Assembly (NCBI GenBank): GCA_910576345.1
Contig: CAJTIT010000005.1
Span: 1 to 64,000 of the forward strand
DNA: 64,000 nucleotides
Direction of reading: 5' to 3'
Origin: Erysipelotrichales bacterium
Lineage (GTDB): Bacteria > Bacillota_I > Bacilli_A > Erysipelotrichales > Erysipelotrichaceae
The notes under the pieces were generated by a model, which saw nothing but the letters and a program-made list of their open reading frames with translations, did not search any database and was not told the DNA's origin. Below, piece by piece: positions 21,275 to 30,192 of the stretch (position 1 is its first letter; the number at the start of each line of letters is the position of its first letter). The translations under genes and the position numbers were made by a program.

Positions 21275-24200
21275 ATGAAAAAGATGTTAAAGCGATTATG
21301 TACGGGCTTCTTAGCTCTTGCGACTGTCGTTACTGCTTTACCGAGTACACCCGTTCATGCAGAAAGCAAGCAATACTGGACGGAAAGTGCAGAGCGTGTC
21401 GGTATCGTTGAAAAAGTAATGAATGACGGTTCGATTGGTTCTACCTTTAATGAGGGACATTTGACCGTCGAGGGCGAGGACGCATACTGTATCGACATTA
21501 ACACAGACTTTAAGAACGGTTACAAAACCAGAGCTGACGCAAGCTCACGCATGAGTGCCGACCAGATAAGCGACGTTGCCTTATCTATCGAGTATGTAAA
21601 ACAGTACACAGACAGCCACAGCGGAATAAGCAAAAATCACGCTTACCTTTTAAGACAGCTTGTAGTCTGGCAGAGATTAAGCGTACATCTGGGCTGGCAA
21701 TGTGATAACGTGCGAGCTTCTTATGATGAAATTCCAAAGGCAACGCAGGACGAAGTTTTCTCTGGTGCAAGAGCCTTTGTCAAAGGAAATAAAGGACGCT
21801 ATGAATGTGGCGGTTATATTTACTCTGGCGAGGGGCAGGAATTGGGACAATTCTGGGCGAAGCTGAATGTCGGAAATGCGAAACTGCAAAAGGTTTCCAG
21901 TAATACCAGCATTACAGACGGTAACGGGAATTACTCAATCGCTGGTGCAACTTACGGTGTCTTTGCTGATAAGGACTGCACGAAACAGCTTGCCACCCTT
22001 ACGACTGATGAAAACGGAAATACAGATGTTGTAGAGGTAAAGGCTGGTACAGTTTATATCAAGGAATTATCCGCACCAGCAGGCTATAAAGTGGATAAAA
22101 CAATCTATCCATTGACAATCAAAGCTGGAAAGACAGCGACTTTGAAAGTATCAGATACACCGAAAGTAACAGACACTTTGATTGAGCTTTTCAAGATAGA
22201 TATGGAAACACAGAAAGACAATCCGCAAGGGAACGCTTCTCTAGCAGGTGCGGAATTTACGTGGAAGTATTATGCTGGCTTCTACAATAAAGACAATCTC
22301 CCTGCCGAAGCTACTCGTACATGGGTTACAAAGACAATCGCTGAAACAGACGGCGACGGGACAACTCATTACATCACAAAATTAGCGGACGCATACAAGG
22401 TATCTGGCGACAGTTTCTATATGCAGGACGGCAAAGCGGTTCTTCCACTTGGAACGCTAACCGTTGAGGAAACAAAAGCTCCAAACGGCTACTTGTTAGA
22501 CGGTGCATATATGCAGGCTGGCGATAAGTCCGAACAGATTAAGGGCTTATATGTAACACAGATTACCGAGGACGGCGACCTTGCCGTATTATCTGGAAGT
22601 AACCAGTTTTCCGTATCAGACAAGGTTATCCGTGGCGGTGTGAAAATTCAGAAACGAGATTTAGAAACGGGCGATACGAAGCCACAAGGAAGTGCCACTT
22701 TGAAAGATACTGCCTTTGACATCATTTCCTTAAATGATAATTCTGTTTTGGTTGAGGGCAAGCTATACAAGAAAAATGAAGTCGTAAAAACTATTCGTAC
22801 AGATATTGAGGGTGTCGCTTCTACTGCTTCTGACCTCTTACCTTATGGAAAATTCCGTATCGTTGAAAGTGAAGCTCCAAACGGATATTTGACAGACGGT
22901 GCAAAGCCGATTGATTTTACAATCACAGAAAATGGAAAAATCGTGGACTTAACCGAAAAAGCCCATTCTATCTATAATCAGATTAAGCGTGGAGATATTG
23001 AGGGGGTAAAAATCGGTGCAGGCACACACAAGCGTCTTGCTGATGTTTCCTTTAGGATCACAAGCAAGACGACGGGCGAAAGTCATGTCGTGGTAACTGA
23101 TGATAACGGGCAGTTCTCCACTTCTTCTGACTGGGCTTCACATAAGCACAATACCAACGCAGGCAAGACCAGCGAGGACGGTGTGTGGTTTGGAACTTCT
23201 GAACCAGACGACAGCAAGGGTGCATTACCTTATGATACCTATATCATTGAAGAAATGCGTTGTGATAGTAACAAAGGCTTTGAACTTATCCCACCTTTTG
23301 AAATCGTGGTATCAAGAAATAATCTTGTGATTGATTTAGGGACTTTGACTGACGAATACGAAAAAGAAATCTCTATCCATACCACAGCGACCAGCAAGGA
23401 CGGCGAAAAGACTATCCTTGCAGGAAAAGAGGTAACAATCGTTGACACGGTCAAATTGGACGGACTTACAAAAGGCACAAAGTATCAGCTCAAAGGCTGG
23501 CAGATGTTAAAGGAAGAAAATGCAGAACTTCTTATCAATGGAAAACGTGTGGAAAATGATTATACCTTTGTCGCTGATGATGAAGAAATGAAAGTGGAAA
23601 TTTCCTATACATTCAATGCGTCTGCTTTAGGTGGCAAGAACCTTGTTACCTTTGAAGAATTGTACGATTTCAGCAATCCAGACGAACCCGTAAAAGTTGC
23701 AGAACACAAAGACATTGAGGACGACGGGCAGACGGTACTTATCACAGAGCGTATCATCAAAATTCATACGACTGCTACCGATAAGGACGGTAACAAAGAA
23801 CTTGAAGCTGGAAAAGACGTTACAATCATTGATACCGTAACCTTAGAGGGCTTAGAAGTCGGTACACAGTACAAACTTGTGGGCTGGCAGATGTTGAAAG
23901 AAGAAAATGCAGAACTTCTTATCAATGGAAAGCGTGTGGAAAGTGATTATACGTTTACCGCTGACAGCGAAACTATGAAAGTGGAAGTTGCCTTTACCTT
24001 TGACGCTACTTCCCTTGACGGCAAACAGCTTGTAACTTTTGAAGAATTGTACGATTTAAGCAATCCAGACGAGCCGAAGAAAGTTACCGAGCATAAGGAT
24101 ATTGAGGACAAGGAACAGACGATTACTTTTAAGGAAAAGCCAGAAGAACCAGAGAAACCCGAAACACCACAGACACCAGAAAAGCCTAGCAGACCGAGCG

Positions 24201-24319
24201 ACAGTCCCAAAACGGGCGATAACACCAACCTTTACGGACTGCTTGCACTTCTTATGACTTCTGGTGCTGGACTGGCAGGTATCTTCTTCTACAAACGCCG
24301 TAAAATGAAGAAATCATAA
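21275..24319 (+). CDS. ICE-encoded thioester/VaFE-repeat surface adhesin
   Basis: This is a secreted, wall-anchored protein of 1014 residues. The start at 21275 gives a proper signal peptide (MKKMLKRLCTGFLALATVV) after an AAAGGAG site; the longer frame upstream has no such signal. The N-terminal domain (about 40-200) looks like a thioester domain, with Cys72 in AYCID and Gln133 in VWQRLS as the likely internal cross-link that binds host amines. SpaA/Cna-B-like beta domains follow, then two VaFE-type repeats (from about residues 700 and 829) that are nearly identical over long stretches, each with a GWQMLKEENAELLINGKRV tract. The end has PSDSPKTGD, a membrane helix and KRRKMKK. Being the first gene of the ICE, it may promote contact with recipient cells or host surfaces; this is inference. 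Confidence 0.82.
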   Translation: MKKMLKRLCTGFLALATVVTALPSTPVHAESKQYWTESAERVGIVEKVMNDGSIGSTFNEGHLTVEGEDAYCIDINTDFKNGYKTRADASSRMSADQISDVALSIEYVKQYTDSHSGISKNHAYLLRQLVVWQRLSVHLGWQCDNVRASYDEIPKATQDEVFSGARAFVKGNKGRYECGGYIYSGEGQELGQFWAKLNVGNAKLQKVSSNTSITDGNGNYSIAGATYGVFADKDCTKQLATLTTDENGNTDVVEVKAGTVYIKELSAPAGYKVDKTIYPLTIKAGKTATLKVSDTPKVTDTLIELFKIDMETQKDNPQGNASLAGAEFTWKYYAGFYNKDNLPAEATRTWVTKTIAETDGDGTTHYITKLADAYKVSGDSFYMQDGKAVLPLGTLTVEETKAPNGYLLDGAYMQAGDKSEQIKGLYVTQITEDGDLAVLSGSNQFSVSDKVIRGGVKIQKRDLETGDTKPQGSATLKDTAFDIISLNDNSVLVEGKLYKKNEVVKTIRTDIEGVASTASDLLPYGKFRIVESEAPNGYLTDGAKPIDFTITENGKIVDLTEKAHSIYNQIKRGDIEGVKIGAGTHKRLADVSFRITSKTTGESHVVVTDDNGQFSTSSDWASHKHNTNAGKTSEDGVWFGTSEPDDSKGALPYDTYIIEEMRCDSNKGFELIPPFEIVVSRNNLVIDLGTLTDEYEKEISIHTTATSKDGEKTILAGKEVTIVDTVKLDGLTKGTKYQLKGWQMLKEENAELLINGKRVENDYTFVADDEEMKVEISYTFNASALGGKNLVTFEELYDFSNPDEPVKVAEHKDIEDDGQTVLITERIIKIHTTATDKDGNKELEAGKDVTIIDTVTLEGLEVGTQYKLVGWQMLKEENAELLINGKRVESDYTFTADSETMKVEVAFTFDATSLDGKQLVTFEELYDLSNPDEPKKVTEHKDIEDKEQTITFKEKPEEPEKPETPQTPEKPSRPSDSPKTGDNTNLYGLLALLMTSGAGLAGIFFYKRRKMKKS

Positions 24320-24424
24320 GGCGGTAACGGTATGAGGAAAGAAAAATCACGCTCTCCGCCGAAGCTGTCAAACGGCAGACTTCCGCTTATTCTGGCTTGT
24401 CTGCCTACAACCTGCAAGAACACG

Positions 24425-24467
24425 GATAGTCAAGGGTGCATAAGCATTGATTTTACCCTTTACTATC
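24425..24467 (+). promoter_or_regulatory. Long hairpin upstream of orf23
   Basis: GATAGTCAAGGGT and ACCCTTTACTATC form a 13-bp stem with one mismatch around a 17-base loop, in the 240-base gap before orf23. A 78-codon frame across this gap (from 24332) has an unusual composition and looks noncoding. The hairpin may regulate the transfer operon. Confidence 0.5.
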
Positions 24468-24558
24468 GGTGGGATTGCTGGTACTTCCCGAACCGCCAGA
24501 ATAAGAAATCACAATCAAAAAACTTATCAAAAAATAGAAAGAAACGAGGTAAAACAAT

Positions 24559-24885
24559 ATGGAAATGAAATATGTCGTGCCAGATATGGCACAGTCTTTT
24601 GGAACTCTTGAATTTGCAGGCGAAAGCGACCATGTTTTTGACAGAGATAAAGATAACCGCAGATTTTTCGCAAGAAGAAGCTATAACCTTTATTCAGATG
24701 TGCAGAGAGGGGAAAATGTTGTGGTGGAAATTCCCGTGCAGGCTGGCGAAAAGCATTTCAAGTATGAACAGAAAGTAAAACTTGTCAATCCGAAGTTATA
24801 CGGCAGAGGTTACGCAATCGGGGATATGGGACATACCGATTATGTGTTGCTTGCTGATGATATTGTAGCAGTTGAAGAAAAGTAA
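24559..24885 (+). CDS. Orf23-like DUF961 (YdcP) protein
   Basis: This 108-residue protein belongs to DUF961, the small conserved family encoded upstream of the coupling ATPase in Tn916 (orf23) and ICEBs1 (ydcP). The pattern includes FGTLEFAGE near the start, RSYNLYSDVQRGENVVVEIP and the ending YVLLADDIVAVEEK. In ICEBs1 the relative has been linked to replication and host range; the biochemical role is poorly defined. A GAGGT site is eight bases from the ATG. It is 15 bases ahead of a paralogous gene, as in Tn916. Confidence 0.85.
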   Translation: MEMKYVVPDMAQSFGTLEFAGESDHVFDRDKDNRRFFARRSYNLYSDVQRGENVVVEIPVQAGEKHFKYEQKVKLVNPKLYGRGYAIGDMGHTDYVLLADDIVAVEEK

Positions 24886-24900
24886 AGGAGTGAAGCATTT

Positions 24901-25284
24901 ATGAGATTATCAAACGGTTTTGTTATTGACAAAGAGAAAACATTTGGAGAATTAAAGTTTACAGCGGTGCGTGATGTGTTCTTACAGAATGAGGACGGGA
25001 CACCGAGTACCCAGCTTAAAAAGCGTATCTATGATTTGAAGTGCAGTCTGCATGGTGGAATTATCCCCGTGTCTGTACCGCCAGAAGTGCCGTTAAGGGA
25101 ATTTCCGTACAATGCAGTTGTGGAGCTTGTCAATCCAGTAGCCGATACCGTATCAAGAAAGACTTTTGGTGGTGCAGATGTGGACTGGTATGTAAAGGCA
25201 GAGGATATTGTGTTGAAGAATAAAGGCAATCAGAACGCAAGCAATCCACAGAACCCTATACCGCAGGGACAAGTAAAAAAATAA
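24901..25284 (+). CDS. Orf22-like DUF961 protein
   Basis: Second DUF961 protein of the pair, 127 residues. It shares with its neighbour the layout FGELKFTAVRDVF, KKRIYDLKCSLHGGIIPVSVP and a YVKAEDIVLKN ending, followed by a short Asn/Gln-rich tail. It corresponds to Tn916 orf22 by position and length. Its ribosome binding site AAAGGAGTG overlaps the end of the previous gene region, indicating one transcript. Confidence 0.85.
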   Translation: MRLSNGFVIDKEKTFGELKFTAVRDVFLQNEDGTPSTQLKKRIYDLKCSLHGGIIPVSVPPEVPLREFPYNAVVELVNPVADTVSRKTFGGADVDWYVKAEDIVLKNKGNQNASNPQNPIPQGQVKK

Positions 25285-25380
25285 GCAGTAAAAGATATTC
25301 TCATTGCCTGTTGCTTATAGATATAGTATAATTGTAAAAAAATAAGCATATTTATTTTGATGAATTTTAGAGGTGAATAT

Positions 25381-25974
25381 ATGAGGAAGTTTATTAAACA
25401 ATTAACTATACTTATGACGGTTGTTGTTCTAACATTTGTTTTTACGGGTTGTCAAAATGCAAGCTCTAGTACTGATGAAAGTAAACAAACGGAAAGCACT
25501 GTAAGTGATGAAAATATTTATAATCAAAAAGAATTACAAGAACCAAAAGAATTAGAAATTTCAAAAAAAGGAACTGTTGAAATGGAAATAGAGAGTATGG
25601 CAGAACCAAGCAATACGCCTCCAGAAGATAAATCTATTTTTCTTATTGTTACATCAAAAGAAGATACAGATATTTCTTTGCAATATACTTATGATACCTA
25701 TGGAAAAGAGGGAGCTTTGTTTTGTTGTGATTTAAAAGAAAATAATGGTACTGAAACCACATTCAAACCCTTATCTTCTTTATACTTATCAGAAACTTAT
25801 GAAGAACATTATAAAGAAACATGGCTTACAAGAGGTGTTTCTTTAAAAAAGGGAGAAAATGTATTTTACTTGAATGGCAAAGACCAAACATTTCCATATC
25901 GCATGATACTAAACGCAACATTCTTTGAACCAGAAAAAATAGAAAGTGTCGTTCTTTATCCAGCAGGAAAATAA
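25381..25974 (+). CDS. Cargo lipoprotein of unknown function
   Basis: A 197-residue exported lipoprotein: the signal MRKFIKQLTIL...VLTFVFTGC has a lipobox ending at Cys, followed by a Ser/Thr/Asp/Glu-rich linker and a beta-rich domain (about 60-197). I see no known enzymatic motif. The start at 25381 follows an AGAGGTG site; the longer in-frame ATG at 25357 lies upstream of it. The gene is more AT-rich than its neighbours and sits between core genes orf22 and orf21, where Tn916 has none, so it is cargo. It ends in a terminator that is repeated almost exactly after the signal-peptidase-like cargo gene 3.8 kb away, suggesting that the two share an origin or function. Confidence 0.75.
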   Translation: MRKFIKQLTILMTVVVLTFVFTGCQNASSSTDESKQTESTVSDENIYNQKELQEPKELEISKKGTVEMEIESMAEPSNTPPEDKSIFLIVTSKEDTDISLQYTYDTYGKEGALFCCDLKENNGTETTFKPLSSLYLSETYEEHYKETWLTRGVSLKKGENVFYLNGKDQTFPYRMILNATFFEPEKIESVVLYPAGK

Positions 25975-25995
25975 TATATTTATTAGTTTTGATAA

Positions 25996-26025
25996 GCAGT
26001 TAGTCTTAGGATTGACTGCTTTTTT
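25996..26025 (+). terminator. Terminator after lipoprotein cargo (repeat copy 1)
   Basis: A 10-bp stem with two G-U pairs, GCAGTTAGTC/GATTGACTGC, loop TTAG, and six T. Identical to the hairpin at 29836-29865, and the identity extends through a following C-N-TACCCA. Confidence 0.85.
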
Positions 26026-26051
26026 CGTACCCAGAAAGGAGTGATTGATTT

Positions 26052-27446
26052 ATGCGTAAGATTTGGAACAAAGGACACCGTATCAGAGCCAGCGACAAGC
26101 ACCTTGTCTACCACTTTTCCATAGGAACGCTTCTGTTTGTATTTGTGGCGGTTTTCCTGCTACTGAATATGCAACAGCTCATGCGTACCGACTGGGAGCA
26201 TTTCAGCTTGTTTGAGAACAGCTTAACACTTTCCCCATACAACTTCATAACCATACTGATAGCGACTGGTGTTTGTGTATTGGTCGCTTTTCTGTATTAC
26301 CGCTTCTGTTATGACAGTTTCAAGAAGCTCCTGCACCGACAAAAGCTGGCACGAATGATACTGGAAAATAAGTGGTATGAAGCCGATACCGTACAAGACA
26401 GCGGTTTTTTTACTGACCTGCAAAGCAGATCAAGGGAAAAAATCGTCTGGTTTCCGAAGATTTATTATCAAATGGAAAAAGGACTGCTTCATATCCGCTG
26501 TGAAATTACGCTGGGGAAATATCAAGACCAGCTTTTACGGTTAGAGGATAAATTGGAAAGTGGCTTATATTGCGAGCTGACCGACAAGACCTTACATGAC
26601 GGTTATATCGAATATACCCTGCTTTATGATATGATAGCGAACCGCATTACCATTGATGAAGTACGGGCAGAAAACGGCTGTCTTAAACTGATGAAAAATC
26701 TTGTATGGGAATATGACGCACTCCCTCACGCTCTTATTGCTGGTGGGACGGGTGGCGGTAAAACCTATTTTCTCCTGACACTCATTGAAGCCCTACTGCA
26801 TACCAACGCTGTCCTTTACATCTTAGACCCGAAAAACGCTGACCTTGCAGACTTAGGAACAGTTATGGGAAATGTGTATCACACCAAAGAAGAAATGATA
26901 GATTGTGTCAATGCCTTTTATGAGGGCATGGTACAGCGAAGTGAGGAAATGAAGCGACACCCGAACTATAAGACGGGCGAAAACTACGCCTATCTGGGAC
27001 TGCCACCCTGCTTTCTTATCTTTGATGAATATGTGGCGTTTTTTGAAATGCTGGGGACAAAAGAAAGCGTGAGCCTACTTAGCCAGTTAAAGAAAATCGT
27101 TATGTTAGGGCGACAAGCAGGTTATTTCCTTATCGTTGCCTGCCAGCGTCCAGACGCAAAGTATTTCTCGGACGGTATCAGAGATAACTTCAATTTCCGT
27201 GTGGGACTTGGGCGTATCAGCGAATTAGGTTACGGTATGCTGTTTGGTTCAGATGTAAAAAAGCAGTTTTTCCAAAAGCGTATCAAGGGGCGTGGCTATT
27301 GTGATGTGGGAACAAGCGTTATCAGTGAGTTTTACACGCCTTTAGTGCCGAAAGGACATGATTTTTTGCAGACTATCGGCTCTCTTGCACAAGCAAGGCA
27401 GGACGGGACGGCGACGTGCGAAGCGAAAGGCGACGGCACGGACTAG
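26052..27446 (+). CDS. FtsK/SpoIIIE-type coupling ATPase (Orf21, TcpA-like)
   Basis: This 464-residue membrane ATPase corresponds to Tn916 Orf21, which links the relaxase-DNA complex to the conjugation channel. Two N-terminal membrane helices (about 22-42 and 58-78) precede a DNA-translocase domain with Walker A AGGTGGGKTYF (near residue 235) and Walker B CFLIFDEYVAFFE. The later FtsK-family segment QAGYFLIVACQRPDAKYFSDGIRDNF is intact. A GAAAGGAGTG site precedes the ATG. No truncation is visible, so this component should be functional. Confidence 0.92.
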   Translation: MRKIWNKGHRIRASDKHLVYHFSIGTLLFVFVAVFLLLNMQQLMRTDWEHFSLFENSLTLSPYNFITILIATGVCVLVAFLYYRFCYDSFKKLLHRQKLARMILENKWYEADTVQDSGFFTDLQSRSREKIVWFPKIYYQMEKGLLHIRCEITLGKYQDQLLRLEDKLESGLYCELTDKTLHDGYIEYTLLYDMIANRITIDEVRAENGCLKLMKNLVWEYDALPHALIAGGTGGGKTYFLLTLIEALLHTNAVLYILDPKNADLADLGTVMGNVYHTKEEMIDCVNAFYEGMVQRSEEMKRHPNYKTGENYAYLGLPPCFLIFDEYVAFFEMLGTKESVSLLSQLKKIVMLGRQAGYFLIVACQRPDAKYFSDGIRDNFNFRVGLGRISELGYGMLFGSDVKKQFFQKRIKGRGYCDVGTSVISEFYTPLVPKGHDFLQTIGSLAQARQDGTATCEAKGDGTD

Positions 27447-27484
27447 CCGTTGCTGGTGTAGCGTAAGCCACGCCAGCAGGTAAA

Positions 27485-27509
27485 ACCCCTCGGTATCTAA
27501 CAGAGGGGT
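27485..27509 (+). other. Tn916-type origin of transfer (oriT) hairpin
   Basis: Between orf21 and orf20 lies ACCCCTC-GGTATCTAACA-GAGGGGT, a 7-bp inverted repeat whose loop and right arm contain CTAACAG. The ICEBs1/Tn916 oriT has the same layout at the same map position (ACCCC... CTAACAG...GGGGT). The Orf20 relaxase encoded next is the expected nicking enzyme. A second stem with two defects (GCTGGTGTAGC/GCCACGCCAGC) lies just upstream. Confidence 0.8.
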
Positions 27510-27629
27510 ACGTTTGCAAATAGACAATAGACAAAAAACATAGGAAACATAAGGCTTCTGGCATGGTTTTCTAGCAAAAATCGACTGTGAAGTCGTCTTA
27601 AAAAACTTCACACTTGACAGATTGGGGGT

Positions 27630-28826
27630 ATGGTTCTGAATGAAGAACAATGGATAAAAGAATTTCGGGAGAAACGGATTTCTTACGGTATCTCACAAAG
27701 CAAGCTGGCGGTGGCGTCTGGTATCACAAGAGAATATCTCAACAAGATAGAAAGCGGAAAAATGAAGCCGTCAAAGGAACTTCTGAATACTCTGCATAAA
27801 GAACTGGCAAGGTTCAATCCAGAAGCACCGCTTACCATGCTGTTTGATTATGTGAAAATTCGTTTTCCCACGCTGGATATACAGCACATCATCAAAGATA
27901 TATTAAAACTGAATATCAACTATATGCTCCATGAAGATTACGGACATTACAGTTATACGGAGCATTATTCTTTAGGGGACATCTTTATCTATACGTCGGC
28001 TGACGAAGAAAAAGGTGTCCTTTTAGAGTTAAAGGGGCGTGGTTGCAGGCAGTTTGAAAGTTACCTGCTGGCACAGCAAAGAAGCTGGTATGACTTTCTC
28101 ATGGACGCACTCATAGACGGTGGCGTGATGAAGCGTATCGACCTTGCTATCAACGACCATACGGGCATTTTGGATATTCCAGAGCTTGCGGAAAAATGTA
28201 GGAAACGGGAATATATCAGAAAGTCCAGAAGCTATAAATTTTATCAGTCGGGCGAGCTTATTAAGCACAGAGAGGACGACAGAGAATATATGGGGCGTAC
28301 CCTTTATCTTGGTTCGCTGAAATCAGATGTGTATTTCTGTATCTATGAAAAGGACTATGAGCAGTACGTCAAGTTAGGGACACCGCTTGAAGAAGCCGAC
28401 ATTATCAACCGTTTTGAGATACGGCTTAGAAATGAACGTGCCTATTATGCAGTACGAGATTTGCTGACCTATTATGACGCAGAGCAGACCGCCTTTTCTA
28501 TTATCAACCAGTATGTGCGGTTTGTTGATGAAGAACCAGACAAGCGGAAAAATGACTGGAAACTCAATGACCGCTGGGCGTGGTTTATCGGCGATAACAG
28601 ACAGAGCTTGAAGCTGACGACAAAGCCAGAGCCTTATACCTTAGACCGTACATTGCGTTGGGTACAAAGGCAGGTAGCACCGACCTTGAAAATGCTGAAA
28701 AAGATTGATAAAGGAAACGGTACAGACTACATGGAAACAATCGAACAGCAGGCAAGGCTCACAGAAAAGCATGAAATGATAATCAAACAACAGACGACCC
28801 CTACAAAAGATTTAGTAGAAAGTTAG
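27630..28826 (+). CDS. MobT-type relaxase with HTH domain (Orf20)
   Basis: This 398-residue protein matches Tn916 Orf20 and ICEBs1 NicK, rolling-circle-type relaxases (Rep_trans family) that nick oriT and start transfer and element replication. An N-terminal XRE-like helix-turn-helix (GISQSKLAVASGITREYLNKIESG, about 20-43) is followed by the catalytic Rep_trans domain, including FLMDALIDGGVMKRIDLAIND and MGRTLYLGSLKSDVYFCIYEKD. The GGGGG tract lies too close to the ATG at 27630, so a start a few codons inward is possible. The oriT is directly upstream. Confidence 0.88.
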   Translation: MVLNEEQWIKEFREKRISYGISQSKLAVASGITREYLNKIESGKMKPSKELLNTLHKELARFNPEAPLTMLFDYVKIRFPTLDIQHIIKDILKLNINYMLHEDYGHYSYTEHYSLGDIFIYTSADEEKGVLLELKGRGCRQFESYLLAQQRSWYDFLMDALIDGGVMKRIDLAINDHTGILDIPELAEKCRKREYIRKSRSYKFYQSGELIKHREDDREYMGRTLYLGSLKSDVYFCIYEKDYEQYVKLGTPLEEADIINRFEIRLRNERAYYAVRDLLTYYDAEQTAFSIINQYVRFVDEEPDKRKNDWKLNDRWAWFIGDNRQSLKLTTKPEPYTLDRTLRWVQRQVAPTLKMLKKIDKGNGTDYMETIEQQARLTEKHEMIIKQQTTPTKDLVES

Positions 28827-28838
28827 GAGTGATAAAAA

Positions 28839-28973
28839 ATGTGGGTATTATTGAAAGACTTCCTGCTGGTATCTCTGGGAATGGGTATCGGCGTAGTCTT
28901 GATGTGTATTTTGAAAGTCGGCAAAGAAGCTGACTGTGAAATGAAACAATTAGAAGAAAGCGAGGACAATTAA
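28839..28973 (+). CDS. Small membrane protein (DUF3789-like)
   Basis: A 44-residue protein with one N-terminal membrane helix (FLLVSLGMGIGVVLMCIL) and an acidic tail ending EESEDN. Small proteins of this type are found after the relaxase gene in many Tn916-like elements. It has a TTAGGAGTG ribosome binding site, 12 bases after the relaxase gene, and its stop codon directly abuts the next ATG, so both are co-translated. Its function is unknown; a role at the transfer channel is possible. Confidence 0.7.
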   Translation: MWVLLKDFLLVSLGMGIGVVLMCILKVGKEADCEMKQLEESEDN

Positions 28974-29195
28974 ATGAATTTCGGACAAAATCTTTACACT
29001 TGGTTTTTAAGCAACGCACAGAGCTTAGTGCTTATGGCGATTGTGGTTATCGGTATCTACTTAGGATTTAAGAGAGAGTTTTCTAAGTTAATCGGCTTCT
29101 TGGTAGTTGCCTTGATTGCTGTCGGCTTGGTATTCAATGCTGGCGGTGTGAAAGATGTACTGTTAGAGCTGTTCAATAAGATTATCGGTGCGTAA
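28974..29195 (+). CDS. Small integral membrane protein (Orf19/TcpD-like position)
   Basis: A 73-residue protein with two hydrophobic helices (SLVLMAIVVIGIYLGF and LIGFLVVALIAVGLVF) and a short polar end. Position and size fit the small membrane component encoded after the relaxase in Tn916-type conjugation systems. It starts at the base after the previous stop codon. No catalytic motif is visible. Assignment to a named channel subunit is by context only. Confidence 0.7.
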   Translation: MNFGQNLYTWFLSNAQSLVLMAIVVIGIYLGFKREFSKLIGFLVVALIAVGLVFNAGGVKDVLLELFNKIIGA

Positions 29196-29279
29196 AATTT
29201 TATTGTGGTGCTGATATGAGAATGGTATAATGTGGATATGAAGAAAGCAACAAATTTGAATTGAGAGGAGATATAATTG

Positions 29280-29798
29280 ATGAAAAAATTTAAGCCTTTT
29301 ATCATTCCTATATTGTTATTGGTAATAATTGACCAAACTGTTAAAATAGTGATTTCTAAATTATTTATGAAATGCGAATTTGATATAATGATTAAAACTT
29401 TAAGATTTAATCCAGAATTAAATACACGTTTATCTTATGGTGGGAATTTTTTTGAATTGTTATCAAGTCCGTTTGTTACAATTTTATTGAATATTCTTGT
29501 TTTATTCCTCTTTATATCAGGATATATGTTATATCAGACAAAAAAATCACGCACAAGTTTTTGGGTAAAAGTAATAATGATTTGTGGAATAGCTGGAAGT
29601 TTATGCAGTTTGATTGATAAGCTATTTTGGGGAGGAAGTTTAGACTTTTTACAGATACCGACCTTGTTTATTTTTGATTTGAAAGATTGTTACCTTACAG
29701 TTGCAGAAGTTATATTTGTTGTTATTGGAATTTTGCATAGTAAAGAAATATCTGTTAAAGAATATCTGTATTTTGTCTGTAATAAATTTAACTTGTAA
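29280..29798 (+). CDS. Signal peptidase II-like protein (LspA-like cargo)
   Basis: A 172-residue protein with four predicted membrane helices that resembles lipoprotein signal peptidase II. Recognizable landmarks are the opening IIDQTVKIVI (box A, D..VK), NPELNTRLSYGG at the place of the N.G.AF box, GIAGSLCSLIDKLFWGGSLDF with the first catalytic-type Asp (normally GGxxGNLIDR), and FDLKDCYLTVAE with the second (normally FNxAD). Both Asp positions are kept, although flanking residues diverge strongly from housekeeping LspA. A GAGAGGAG site supports the ATG at 29280. The gene is AT-rich and ends in the same terminator as the lipoprotein cargo, so both look like inserted cargo. It could process that lipoprotein, or it could give tolerance to LspA inhibitors; neither is shown. 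Confidence 0.72.
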   Translation: MKKFKPFIIPILLLVIIDQTVKIVISKLFMKCEFDIMIKTLRFNPELNTRLSYGGNFFELLSSPFVTILLNILVLFLFISGYMLYQTKKSRTSFWVKVIMICGIAGSLCSLIDKLFWGGSLDFLQIPTLFIFDLKDCYLTVAEVIFVVIGILHSKEISVKEYLYFVCNKFNL

Positions 29799-29835
29799 TC
29801 TTTCGTTTTTACAATTTCATATCCATACACACAAA

Positions 29836-29865
29836 GCAGTTAGTCTTAGGATTGACTGCTTTTTT
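29836..29865 (+). terminator. Terminator after LspA-like cargo (repeat copy 2)
   Basis: Same hairpin and T tail as at 25996-26025, identical over the stem, loop and tail. Confidence 0.85.
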
Positions 29866-29895
29866 CTTACCCAAATTTCAGATTGGAGTGATGAA

Positions 29896-30192
29896 ATGAG
29901 CGATATTTTTAAGGATATGCAGGCAAAAGTCGGCTGTGATTATATTTCTGACCTGCCCTCTTACAAGCGTAAGGTATGGCATGAAATGAAACGACTGAAC
30001 CCTGCCGACTATGAAGAAAAACAGTTAGAAGATTTTTCAAAGTATGTGTTTGGTATGTCGTACCAGACCATAAAAGATGTGATGAAACAACAGAAAGGAC
30101 GTGAGGAACAATGCAAGAAACAAGGGTGCTGGTGGAAACGAGAGGAACAACTGGCGAAGAAACAATATCATACTGGTTTGACCTGCCGATAG
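29896..30192 (+). CDS. Small ICE protein preceding ardA
   Basis: A 98-residue hydrophilic protein beginning MSDIFKDMQAKVGCDYISDLPSY, rich in Lys and Gln, with no recognized motif. The ATG at 29896 follows a TTGGAGTG site; the frame continues far upstream without a better start. The last 80 bases overlap the next gene, a sign of translational coupling with ardA. Genes of this kind precede ardA in several Tn916-like elements. Function is unknown. Confidence 0.65.
   Translation: MSDIFKDMQAKVGCDYISDLPSYKRKVWHEMKRLNPADYEEKQLEDFSKYVFGMSYQTIKDVMKQQKGREEQCKKQGCWWKREEQLAKKQYHTGLTCR

Noticed and set aside
24332-24568. 78-codon frame before orf23
   Set aside because: It crosses a strong hairpin, has a composition unlike its neighbours and shows no domain; the stretch is better explained as a regulatory leader.
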